From Tetrapyrgos nigripes (Eukaryota; Basidiomycota; Agaricomycetes; Agaricales; Campanellaceae): DNA of 64,000 bases. The stretch lies in the NCBI GenBank assembly GCA_013368315.1, contig JAACJM010000005.1:1-64000 (forward strand), read 5' to 3'. Every line of letters starts with the position of its first letter. The stretch's first letter is position 1. The notes beneath the pieces were generated by a model that was not told the origin of the DNA, searched no databases, and saw only the letters and a list, made by a program, of their open reading frames with translations. Positions 1 through 9,040 of the stretch are shown one piece after another. The translations under genes and the position numbers were made by a program.

Positions 1-427
1 CGTGGTATTCCTCCTGACTGAACACGAAGATGTCGCTATCCTCGTAGTCATCGTTACTGAACCAATATGGGAGGGTTGTTTCCCCTAGCTGGACGAGGAA
101 GCACGTATCTACAACTACAACGTAGCGTGGAGAGGTGTTTTCAGGTGATAGCTTTATTCGGAGGTATTCGGAGACGGTCACTTCACCTGAAATCCACAGT
201 CTCTTGTTCAGTATGATCCAATGATCGTCGAGTTCGATAGCGTGTTTGTATACTGTTGTTTCGAGTTCTTCTCGGTAATTTACGAAGTATTCTGATTTTT
301 CGATAGGAAAGGGATAGAAAGGTGGAGGTCGGGTTCGTAGGTTGTGAATGAGGGGTTCGAAGTTGAGAGCCAGTGTTTTTGTCGAGGGTCTGGATGTGAG
401 GTGGGTGTAAGAGAGTCTGTTCAAGTG
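1..427 (-). CDS. Partial gene of unknown family, runs off the left edge
   Basis: I do not recognise this protein. The minus strand has an open frame of about 142 codons from 427 to the window edge, with no stop and no ATG, so it must be an internal or 3' exon. The translation looks like real protein: mixed hydrophobic and charged, with segments such as ELDDHWIILNKRLWISGEV and RYVVVVDTCFLVQLGETTL. A stop lies just upstream (428-430). A possible 3' splice site, AACAG, ends at 417, which would start the exon at 416. The first exon would then lie at higher coordinates, in the purine-rich stretch before the retrotransposon, so the insertion may have cut or moved its 5' end. Basis: open frame seen; gene status inferred. 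Confidence 0.55.
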
Positions 428-900
428 TCAAGAACGTTGTCACTTAGCGAAACCACCCAAGTCACACAATGAACAAGATAGATTTGACGAATTACAATGA
501 GACGATATAAGGAGAGAATGATAGAGGAGAGGAGAGAGATCGAGTAGCTGACTATGCTCGACACTGCACTGTACTAGGAGCGGAGTGGAGACGAAGTGAA
601 CAGACTAAGGAACCTAGCTACGAGATCTAAGATATATATAGAAGAGGAATGAATATGTGGGAATGTCCATGGAGTTTAGGAATCGGAGGAGATAAGGGTA
701 TGAGTCAAGTAAGAAAATATATACGTGAGAATGTCCATGGAGATAAAGGAAACGGAGAGATGAGTCATAGATCTATAAGACGATGATGAGAAGTAAGGTT
801 TATGGAAGGTGATAGAATGATGAACAGAAGTGAATAGATAGTAGAAGGGAATAGAGAGGTAAGTGAAGGAAAAATGAAGGAGACGGAGGCGATTCATGAC
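428..900. other. Purine-rich stretch between the partial gene and the retrotransposon
   Basis: The plus strand is strongly purine-rich from about 480 to 900. A short direct repeat (GAATGTCCATGGAG) occurs near 661 and 729. No convincing gene is visible. It could be the 5' region of the gene to the left, or an altered end of the left LTR, since the LTR match to the right-hand copy stops at about 901. Confidence 0.4.
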
Positions 901-1176
901 AGTACTGTAGTAATTGTAGATATAATCAGTAATAGAAATGAATAGAAATGATATAGGTACACACCCCAGGAGTCCACACGATGATAGTGGGAACGACTGG
1001 GGTATTCGGTACGAAAAGCACTGGTATATGTGAGGCGGGTGTTGAACCCGGGTTAGTGTGCCTTGGAGCATGAAAGGGTGAAAGGATCACCAATGGACGA
1101 AAGGATTAGCAGTCAAGAGAAACGGATAATAACGAAATAGGAAGTAGCCCCTATCTAGGGACTCTTATTCTTAACA
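901..1176 (-). repeat. 3' LTR of the copia element (outer end missing or altered)
   Basis: Bases 901-1176 match 5848-6123 almost perfectly. On the minus strand the LTR opens with TGTTAAGAATAAG at 1176. The matching terminal TGTAACA, present in the other LTR, is not found to the left of 901, so the outer end has been lost or replaced. Confidence 0.85.
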
Positions 1177-1184
1177 CTCCCCCT
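1177..1184 (-). other. Polypurine tract of the copia element
   Basis: The minus strand reads AGGGGGAG directly before the TGTTAA start of the 3' LTR. This is the usual place for the plus-strand priming tract of an LTR retrotransposon. Confidence 0.75.
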
Positions 1185-1199
1185 GAGTCCCTAGACTCC

Positions 1200-2288
1200 T
1201 CAGCCTTCTGTCAACCCTAGTCCCTTCACAAACTTCTCGAACAATGGACGACTCAACGATTTGGTCATAACGTCAGCAACATTCTCTTGGGATGGAACGT
1301 GTCGGAATTCCAACTCTTTCTCTCGAACGGCGTCTCGGATCCATGCCCATGCTGTGTCGAAGTGCTTGGTTCGTCCGTGTTTAGTGGTGGCTTCCGTCAA
1401 TGACATGGAACTCGTGTTGTCGACGTTTATCAGGAAGGGGTAATTCCTCCGCATCTCCACTCCATCTAACCACTTCCACATCCAAATCGCCTGCTTCCCA
1501 GCATGCACCATCGAAATATATTCCGCCTCGGTTGTGGATAACGCGACGACTCTCTGCTTGGACGATGACCATGAGACAGCTCCCCCTGCAACCAAGAATA
1601 CGTATCCCATCGTCGATTTTCGGGTGGCAAGACCTTCTTCCTCTTTCACATCTGCGTGGGATGCATCAGCGAAACCTATAGGTTTGATGCCGTCCGAAGT
1701 ATCTCCTTTAATACGGCGACGATATGTGATTTGGAGGTGAGCTGTAGTCTTGAGATACGCAAGGAGGTGGAGTGCAGAAGCCCAGTGGATAGGTCTAGGG
1801 TCGTTAGCGTATCGTTGTAGGAGAGATACTGCAAATGCTATGTCTGGTCGGGTTCCTTGCGAGATGTGATTTAGTGCACCGATGAGACTGTAGTAGTTCT
1901 TGTCTACCATGAAGAGTTTGTCGGAAGTAGGGATAGGATGGGGTTGGCTGTCAATAAACTCGATCCCAGGAGATAGTGGCGTGTGCTTTGCAGCACAATC
2001 CGTCATACCAAACGCCTTCAACGTCTTCTCGATCAATGGGCGTTGGTGGAGGGATACGTCCCCGGTGTCCTCATGAATCCTAACAGTCATCCCTAATACC
2101 ACATCAGGTTCTCCATAGTCCCTGAACTCAAATTGCTCCGCAATCTCCTTCCGCGCTCTCTTTCCATCCTCTTCCGTCGTTGAGACTCCCGTTACATCGT
2201 CCGTGTAGGTAACGGTGATAGTGCTACCAAGGGGTGTGCGTCGGTATCGTACACAAGGGTCAGCTGGGTTTGACCTAAAGCCGAGCTC
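1200..2288 (-). CDS. Copia pol, 3' part: end of reverse transcriptase and RNase H
   Basis: The frame continues directly from the upstream pol segment past a TGA at 2289-2291. The reverse-transcriptase active-site motif YTDD (family: YVDD) is at 2196-2207. RNase H follows, with FADASHAD, the STTEAEY motif and a D in VDNTSS, then a C-terminal KHFDTAWAWIRD block typical of copia RNase H. The stop is 24 bases inside the 3' LTR boundary. There is no ATG of its own; the segment is part of a single gag-pol frame and would be made only if the TGA is read through. Function from family knowledge: copying element RNA into DNA in virus-like particles. Confidence 0.88.
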   Translation of the reverse strand, partial: ELGFRSNPADPCVRYRRTPLGSTITVTYTDDVTGVSTTEEDGKRARKEIAEQFEFRDYGEPDVVLGMTVRIHEDTGDVSLHQRPLIEKTLKAFGMTDCAAKHTPLSPGIEFIDSQPHPIPTSDKLFMVDKNYYSLIGALNHISQGTRPDIAFAVSLLQRYANDPRPIHWASALHLLAYLKTTAHLQITYRRRIKGDTSDGIKPIGFADASHADVKEEEGLATRKSTMGYVFLVAGGAVSWSSSKQRVVALSTTEAEYISMVHAGKQAIWMWKWLDGVEMRRNYPFLINVDNTSSMSLTEATTKHGRTKHFDTAWAWIRDAVREKELEFRHVPSQENVADVMTKSLSRPLFEKFVKGLGLTEG

Positions 2289-4679
2289 TCAGTATCGTTC
2301 ATCGAGGAGCTTGTACCAATTATTCCCAGCATCCATAGACCCGTAAATGTTGATATTCATTAGAAGCACAGTGTTGTTTCCATCGCGCAAAGAGTATCGC
2401 TCCTGAAAACCCTCAGGTAGTGCCAAATAATTAACACCCTGTGGTCTCGCATTCAGGTATGCTCCGGTGAAGTCCCCAGACCAGAGATCCATTCCTTCAT
2501 AAGCGGCGATGGCAATAGCAAACCTCTCCGACTCATATCTCGCCACTATCGCCCAAGTGTCATCATAATGGATCCCTTTGACCTGGTCGTACCCCCTGAC
2601 TACCAGTCTCGCTCTCCTTTCAGTAATCTTCCCATTTCCGTCCAATCGTAACGCATAAACCCATCGAGTTGTAATGATTTTCGCATCTCGGGGCCTCTGG
2701 ACTGGAGTGAATGCCTTTCGGGAGTCGAGCTTTGCAAGTTCCTTCTCCATAGGCTTCATCCATAGGTCGGGACGTTCCATCGCTTCGCTGTAGGAGTGGG
2801 GTACCCATGTGTTATCGGGTTCAATAACTTCGTCGAGCTGAGCTTTCAGGGCAGTTGGAGAATCTTCTTCGTCATACTCTGGCAATAACTCTCTGTCTTC
2901 CTCACTGTCTCTCATCCAGTCTTCACCTCTGTCATGAGCTTCTTTTTCTCGATCCTCGTATTCTTTGGATTCGATGAATTGTTGGGTTAGATTGCGGGAT
3001 CGAGCGGATGAACGGGTAGGAGCGGTTCCCCAGATCTCAGCCTGTGTCCGACGAGTTCGTTTTTCTGGTGCTTTGGGCATCAACTGGGTTTTTTCGTTGT
3101 TTGTGGGGTTCGATGGAGAAGATGGAGTTGGCGGCGTTGAGTCGGGGATCGAGTCAGTGATCGAGGGTACGGATTTCGGGGTTGGTGCCAAAAATAGTAT
3201 ATCCTCATTCTCCCCCTCCAACTCCGAAGTCCAATGACCTCCCGACTTTTCAAACGCCACATCACTCGTACGGTAGATCTCGTTGCTTTCCCATCTCTTC
3301 ACAACATACACTTTCCTGCCATCATAACCGACCATTTGACATTTGAAGCCTCTCACATCCAACTTTCCACGTCCAGTCTTCGCAGGGATGTGGGCAAAGC
3401 CTATGCTGCCAAATGGAACGAGGTGGGAAACATTTTGACGTTGTCCAGTCCATTTTTCCTCAGGTACGATCCCTTTTGTGTTTGGGAGAATGTTCTTGAC
3501 ATATATATAGGTCGACATCGCCTGACCCCACCATTGTGCAGATAATCCTGCATCAAACAGCATTGCTCTAGTACCATTTAACATGGCTCCTATCCCTCGT
3601 TCTGCTACTCCATTGGATGGTGAAGTGTAAGGGGCGGTAAACTCATGAATGATCCCATGGCTTTCGACCCACGCTTTGAAGGCATGAGACCTCCATTCAG
3701 GTGCGTTGTCGGTTCGAATCCTCTTCAGTTTCCTTCCCGTCTGAGTTTCTGCAGTAGACCTTCGCACTTCTAACTTCTCGACCAACGTCAACGCCATTCT
3801 ATCCTTCAGGAGGTCCACCGTGTCTCTCGACGTCCCCGCATCAGACCCGAATAATGCGTATAAATTTCCACCGATGGACATCACCTGCGCAGGCCCCCAT
3901 ATGTCTAAATACCATCGGAAATTTGCCTCTGTCACCACCTCAGTACTCTCGGGATGATGTTGCTTGTCTGTATGGGCTCGTTTACAATCTTCGCAGGTTC
4001 CCATCTTCTTCCTCGCCCCTTTAACTTCCGGAACACCATCAACGAGCCCTGACGCCATTTCAATGCGCTCGGGCATGATATGGCCACCCGCTCGGTGAAG
4101 GAAACGAATGTCGGCGGGTAGTTGCGCTGCGAGAGCGGTGTTTGGGGTATGAGGAACTAGTTTCGCATCCATCACGTACACGCCACTGTTTAAGATGGCT
4201 TCGAATTTCTCTTCTCCACTCGTGTCCTTGAAGATCATTCGTCCCTTCCCCAATAACGCTGTCCATCCCAGCTTATCCAGAACACCAGTTGACAAGAGAT
4301 TATTAGATATGCTGGGGGCGTGATATGCATTTCGGAATAGGAGGTGGTATACAACTCCATTGTGTACCATTTCGACTTTTACATCTCCCTTCCCCACAAT
4401 ATCAAACTGAGCATCCTCATGGGAAGATCCTCCTTTGTCATTGTGAGAGGTGTAGGTGTGGAAGTAGGATCGTTGCTTGAAGAAGTGATGTGTAGCACCA
4501 GAATCTGCGATGATACGGATAGGTAATTTATTGGGTAGGCGTGTCGGGGTCGATAGGCTGGTGGATAAGGCCAGGATCGATGGGGAATCATCGGACGATG
4601 GGGACGAAGAAGCAGACGTATTATTTGCCACAGGTATTTTTACGTCTTTCTTCCCTTTCCACCACGCTGGATATTGACC
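2289..4679 (-). CDS. Copia pol, 5' part: protease, integrase, reverse transcriptase fingers and palm
   Basis: This segment is in the same frame as gag, entered past a TAA at 4680-4682, and ends at TGA 2289-2291. Residues counted from the codon at 4631: aspartic protease DSG at 43-45; the integrase zinc site with H179, H184, C213 and C216; integrase core D243, D308 and E344, so a D-35-E spacing; then a Pro/Ser-rich linker and the start of reverse transcriptase with TTRWVYALR and the GDFTGAYLNA segment. All catalytic residues of protease and integrase are present. The first codon of the long open stretch is GTG, not ATG, which agrees with pol being a continuation of gag rather than a separate gene. 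Confidence 0.9.
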   Translation of the reverse strand, partial: GQYPAWWKGKKDVKIPVANNTSASSSPSSDDSPSILALSTSLSTPTRLPNKLPIRIIADSGATHHFFKQRSYFHTYTSHNDKGGSSHEDAQFDIVGKGDVKVEMVHNGVVYHLLFRNAYHAPSISNNLLSTGVLDKLGWTALLGKGRMIFKDTSGEEKFEAILNSGVYVMDAKLVPHTPNTALAAQLPADIRFLHRAGGHIMPERIEMASGLVDGVPEVKGARKKMGTCEDCKRAHTDKQHHPESTEVVTEANFRWYLDIWGPAQVMSIGGNLYALFGSDAGTSRDTVDLLKDRMALTLVEKLEVRRSTAETQTGRKLKRIRTDNAPEWRSHAFKAWVESHGIIHEFTAPYTSPSNGVAERGIGAMLNGTRAMLFDAGLSAQWWGQAMSTYIYVKNILPNTKGIVPEEKWTGQRQNVSHLVPFGSIGFAHIPAKTGRGKLDVRGFKCQMVGYDGRKVYVVKRWESNEIYRTSDVAFEKSGGHWTSELEGENEDILFLAPTPKSVPSITDSIPDSTPPTPSSPSNPTNNEKTQLMPKAPEKRTRRTQAEIWGTAPTRSSARSRNLTQQFIESKEYEDREKEAHDRGEDWMRDSEEDRELLPEYDEEDSPTALKAQLDEVIEPDNTWVPHSYSEAMERPDLWMKPMEKELAKLDSRKAFTPVQRPRDAKIITTRWVYALRLDGNGKITERRARLVVRGYDQVKGIHYDDTWAIVARYESERFAIAIAAYEGMDLWSGDFTGAYLNARPQGVNYLALPEGFQERYSLRDGNNTVLLMNINIYGSMDAGNNWYKLLDERY

Positions 4680-5645
4680 TTACTTTCCTCCACCTTCACG
4701 AAAGCAGTTATCGATGGTATCTCCACGGCGTTTGCAATTCGAGCAAAGGAGATCTGGGTTGGCTGGCCCTTTCTTCGACGCCTGCAAGGCTTTCACCTTC
4801 TCCGTCAACTCCTCAACTTGGGTTTGTAAAGCCTTTGTCTTATCTAACCCATCTATCCCAGTCTCTCCTCCACTTCCTCCCATCAGACGTACGTGTTCTT
4901 GTAATCTCCCTGCAGCAACGTTGAATGTGACCGAAGGATCGGTGAGTAGGGCGCCCACTGTGGGAATCCATTCAGGAGTACGAGGGAAGGAATCGAGGAA
5001 TAGAGTTAGGAACTGAGGGTCTTCGATCTTGGCCCCTACATCGGTAGCTTGTTTCCGTAGAGTTCTGAATTTCACCATATACCCATTATCCCCTGTAATG
5101 TCCCCTGCAATATATCGACAGCTTCGCAATGCATCCTCTCGCCTCTGTCGAGCCAAATGGCTTACCAACGTATATTCCTTCTGCAAGAACTCCCATAACT
5201 CGTGTGACTTTTTCCCTTCAGGGAAACCAAGCGAATCGGGATTTTTGACGTTGTCCCAGATCGTGAGGTACGCGACAGATTCGCGGATTTCGTACTCGAG
5301 GTAGTTCGGAGTCTTGCTACTGATAGGAGTAGGGGAGATTGTGTCGAAATTAGACGGTTCGGTGGGTATGGTTATTTGCCCTTCCCAATATAAATGAAGG
5401 CCCTTGAGTTTCGCTCGCCTCAACATCGACACTGCCCAAGAAACGTAATTTTCGCCATTGAACTTGGCATCCTCCGGCAATTCCTGGATTGTGGTGTAGT
5501 TGCTGGGGTTGCCAATGGGACTGGGATTGTTGGTGCTAGACATTGTCGAGATGTGAGAATTCGGTAGTGTAAATATAGACGCGATGTATAAGGAATCAAG
5601 GTCTTCGAAATTGGTCGTAGGGAATAGGTCTTCTGCCGTTGACAT
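4680..5645 (-). CDS. Copia Gag (capsid/nucleocapsid), 321 aa
   Basis: The protein starts with ATG at 5645. It has the UBN2/Gag_pre-type fold region (NYVSWAVSMLRRAK, SHELWEFLQKEY) and ends in a CCHC-like zinc knuckle CSNCKRRGDTIDNC. In that knuckle the expected His is Asp; a single base change (CAT to GAT) would explain it. The frame ends at a TAA four codons after the knuckle, and pol follows in the same frame with no frameshift. Gag normally packages element RNA into cytoplasmic particles. The loss of the zinc-binding His should weaken RNA binding. Confidence 0.88.
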   Translation of the reverse strand: MSTAEDLFPTTNFEDLDSLYIASIFTLPNSHISTMSSTNNPSPIGNPSNYTTIQELPEDAKFNGENYVSWAVSMLRRAKLKGLHLYWEGQITIPTEPSNFDTISPTPISSKTPNYLEYEIRESVAYLTIWDNVKNPDSLGFPEGKKSHELWEFLQKEYTLVSHLARQRREDALRSCRYIAGDITGDNGYMVKFRTLRKQATDVGAKIEDPQFLTLFLDSFPRTPEWIPTVGALLTDPSVTFNVAAGRLQEHVRLMGGSGGETGIDGLDKTKALQTQVEELTEKVKALQASKKGPANPDLLCSNCKRRGDTIDNCFREGGGK

Positions 5646-5714
5646 AGAACGGTGTAATCAGTGAGTCGCTCTCGTCGAATGATATCGTGTGTATGTGCAC
5701 AGTTTTAGAGCGCG

Positions 5715-5726
5715 GGGCCCATAACC
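5715..5726 (-). other. Candidate tRNA primer-binding site of the copia element
   Basis: On the minus strand GGTTATGGGCCC follows directly after the TGTAACA end of the 5' LTR. The position and the GGTTAT start are as expected for copia elements primed by initiator-Met tRNA, but I did not align a tRNA. Confidence 0.6.
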
Positions 5727-6123
5727 TGTTACAAAGGAGTACACGTTAGTACGAACGATTGTACCCAGGAGTCCACACGATGATAGTGGGAACGACTGAT
5801 ATTACTACAGTACCTGTTACAAAGGAGTACACGTTAGTACGAATGATTGTACTGTAGTAATTGTAGATATAATCAGTAATATAAATGAATAGAAATGATA
5901 TAGGTACACACCCCAGGAGTCCACACGATGATAGTGGGAACGACTGGGGTATTCGGTACGAAAAGCACTGGTATATGTGAGGCGGGTGTTGAACCCGGGT
6001 TAGTGTGCCTTGGAGCATGAAAGGGTGAAAGGATCACCAATGGACGAAAGGATTAGCAGTCAAGAGAAACGGATAATAACGAAATAGGAAGTAGCCCCTA
6101 TCTAGGGACTCTTATTCTTAACA
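5727..6123 (-). repeat. 5' LTR of the copia element, with internal duplication
   Basis: The LTR runs from TGTTAAGAAT at 6123 to TGTAACA at 5727 on the minus strand. The segment beginning TGTTACAAAGGAGTACACG occurs twice on the plus strand, at 5727 and 5815. Between the copies lies a second copy of an inner LTR segment (CCAGGAGTCCACACGATG, also near 5914) and a short inverted piece of the GGTACTGTAGTAAT sequence. This looks like a template-switch duplication during reverse transcription. Confidence 0.75.
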
Positions 6124-9040
6124 GGTATATATACAAGAATACAAGTGATGTATTCAGTCGTTGCGAGTGTTATAAAGAGAATAAGAATCTCTCGTCCGAA
6201 TTCGGAATATTTTTTGGGCACCAAATGCCAATTTGCAGTGAATCAGCAGCCATTGTGGCTGAAAGTGGCGACCATGTGTTATTAATTCTAGAACGCGTAT
6301 GACCTTTTCCGCCCAGCGGTAGGCATATTTACCCTGCGTAAAACAGTCTTTTGGCTGACCTTTGGATGAAGATAAGTAGCACCAACCTGCTGCATCTATA
6401 GTGCTCGTCGTTGATTCAACATTTGCATGATTTCTCAATACTATGATCTGGCTTGAACTACCAAGATTACTGCCAGAGCCTAAAAATAAGAGCTGGATAT
6501 GAAAATGAACTCAACTATCCATCTATGTGCAAAGTTTCAATATACTCCGAGGAGTCTAGCAAGTGATGTATATGTTTGAGTATTTGGGTGAAGCACTTTT
6601 GAAGTTTATGCATCACAAGTGCTTTCGTGAGTCTACGAGTTCCGACTAGTAGTAGAATCATCTGGATAACCTGGAATCATTATTTAGTATGTTACTAAGA
6701 ACAATTTTACATTTTTTGATGAATTTTAAAGAACCAAATGGTACCTCGAATCCAAGACGAACGTCCCAGATTGACCATTTTCCGAGAGTTTTGTGTCAAC
6801 GGGCAAATATCTCTCGCAAAATGAAGTATAGCACCCCAAGAAATATTCAACGTATACTGATACATATATGAAGACTTTACCGAACTTCTCCGGGGTCGAA
6901 AATCCCTTGCTGATACAACCACGAGTCGTCACTAAGACCGAGATGGTGCGCTAAGCGCCCACAAAATGCGTGGGAATCTTATCGTGAGGTGTACAACTTT
7001 TATTCGATTTTTTATTCTCTTTGAACATTTGGGCTTCAGAGAGGCTTCTGGGAGTGATACTTTACCTCAAACAGTGTATTAAAAACTGCATCAACTTTGA
7101 ATAGTGGACCAAGCACAGGAGTGTGCATGGTACAACGACGGTCGAGCACTGTAAGACCGAAAGTCTGTAAGATCAAAAAGTCTAAGACCGAAAAAGTCTG
7201 CAAGATCAAAAAGTCTGTAAGACCGAAACAACCGTAATTAGACTGTAATTCGACACAATTGAAATTCCGATGACAGTGCGTCATCATTGCAGTCTAACTG
7301 CGATCTATTATCCAGCAAACCAAATACCCTTGCTGGATATTCAGACCCAAAACAGGAATCAGGACAAAATCCAGGAAAGGAGACCAAGCAATTGTCCAGC
7401 AGAGCTGATATCCTCGCTGGATACCATGCTGTATCTGCCATTGAATTGCACTATGCCATATAGCTGGCTGAAACTCGTCATTTTTTTTGGTTGTGTCAGG
7501 AGAAAGTGATAGTGGTTCATTCCGGGCATTATCTGGCTTTGAGAAAAAAGATTCCGGAGCATTGACCAAAATGGATGAAGAATCTGCAGCTACTTACAGG
7601 CACTGGATATCCATACCCGGCTACCTGCAGGTACCGGGACAAATCCAGCAAAATTTACAGAATGTGGAAATTGTCCATCCTCAATGGATTTCTCCAATAT
7701 GTGCTGGATCTTGTGCTGGATCTGCTGATTGCAGGAATGGGTGTCTGAGAAGTCTCCTTTTTTTTTGTTTTATGAGAAAGTGTTCCTTTCCAGGCAGCTT
7801 CAGGAAAAAGGCTGTCCAAGTTGAGTGTCCAACAAAAATGCATCATTGTATACAATGTAATTACTTGTAGAAGCTTGAACAGTACTGATACTAATTGATG
7901 TCCTCGCAGCTTACATTGAATAAACCCTCTACTTATCTATGTTTTATGTTCGAGCACATGTTTGAGGTTTGGAAAATGTGAATTTGGAAGTATGCGATAA
8001 ATAAGGTGAAGTAATAACAGGTAAGGCAAAGCGGAAAGTTGGGATTGATCTGAAACCAACCCTCCTTGGAAAAATCTCCTGCATCCAAAGAAATTGATTG
8101 ATCCTAGATTCTATGGGATTTTCAAGTTCATAGGAAATCCTGCCTTGAGGACATTGAATCCCAAGGGACAGTGTCCAAGGCCTATGCTCATCATTGTGTG
8201 CAATGAGCATGCTCATTGTGTTCAATGTGGAGTACACCAGTGGTAATGGCCTGAGAGAGATGCAGCATAATATTCAGTACACTATACAGGGAAGTCTATG
8301 CTTTGGAGGCCCTGGTAACTACCATAGATTCTGCAGACAGGCACACTGCTAACTACCGTAAATGCTGCAGAATTTCTACACCATGTAGTGGACAGACTTT
8401 GATGGGGGTGATGGATGATGAGGGGGTGTGGGAACATTCGATGATACTGCATGGACGGCAGAAAGAGACAGACAGTACAGAGGGATATACTTCTGAGAGA
8501 CCCTTAGGCCCCTACCACTTATAGGAAGAGCTTGCACTTACCTTAGAAGAGAAAAGGGAGGCATTATTCACGGAATTACTGCCAGTGTGTGATATTCAAC
8601 AACTTTGATTACTGTAAAGTCGGCATAACGGGGTAGGCTTGGCATTTCTATACGCGTCGGATGTTGTGATGTAGAGGTGCAACATTCTGTAAGTGTCGTA
8701 GGAACTTCAAGTTGCCACAAGCTTAAAAGTCGACGTCAACTTGAACCAATTGCAATCTGTTCAAAACTGTCTTACCACAAAACGTCTCTCACGTCCGGAG
8801 GACTGCTCCAAGGAGCTCTTTCACCATCACCTTATCTACTGTACTTCTCTGACTTGATTAACGAGGTGAGTGGCAGTTCAATTTCGCCCTCGGAGTTCCA
8901 ACTTCAAGTTCGTCTTCAGAGCTTTTACAAGGCGTCGGCGACTCATCACCACTATTGGCCGGGCCAGGCTTAGGTTTTCTCTATGTGAGCCAGTCTGTCG
9001 GAGCTTTATCTTTTCGAGAGCCAATGATTGTTACCACAGG
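6124..9040. other. Gene-poor stretch between the retrotransposon and F-box gene A
   Basis: I see no supported gene. The stretch is relatively AT-rich and holds a short tandem repeat (7152-7229) and several loosely repeated phrases, for example variants of 'CCAGCA...GCTGGATA' near 7312-7345 and 7396-7425, as in decayed repeats. The last 200 bases are presumably the promoter and 5' leader of the F-box gene. Confidence 0.4.
7152..7229. repeat. Short tandem repeat, unit about 15-18 bases
   Basis: Four to five copies of AAGA(C/T)C(G/A)AAA(AA)GTCTGT follow each other with small length changes. No gene overlaps it. Confidence 0.75.

Larger units (their letters stand above)
901..6123 (-). mobile_element. 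Ty1/copia LTR retrotransposon
   Basis: Element order on the minus strand is 5' LTR, primer-binding site, gag with zinc knuckle, protease, integrase, reverse transcriptase, RNase H, polypurine tract, 3' LTR. Integrase before reverse transcriptase defines the Ty1/copia (Pseudoviridae) type. The shared 276 bases of the two LTRs differ at only one position I could see, so insertion is recent. The single gag-pol frame is broken by two in-frame stops, and the gag zinc knuckle has Asp where His is expected, so this copy is probably not autonomous. I could not define a target-site duplication because the outer end of the left LTR does not match the right one. Confidence 0.93.

Noticed and set aside
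676..1071. Open minus-strand frame of 131 codons across the left LTR
   Set aside because: It lies mostly inside the LTR, is low in complexity (Ser, Tyr, Phe rich from a pyrimidine-rich strand) and has no family motif.
7152..7229. Direct repeats considered as a CRISPR-like array
   Set aside because: Units are 15-18 bases without unique spacers, and the window is eukaryotic.
8870..9040. Upstream in-frame ATG that would add 57 residues to F-box protein A
   Set aside because: All relatives start directly at the F-box; the added part shows no conserved sequence.
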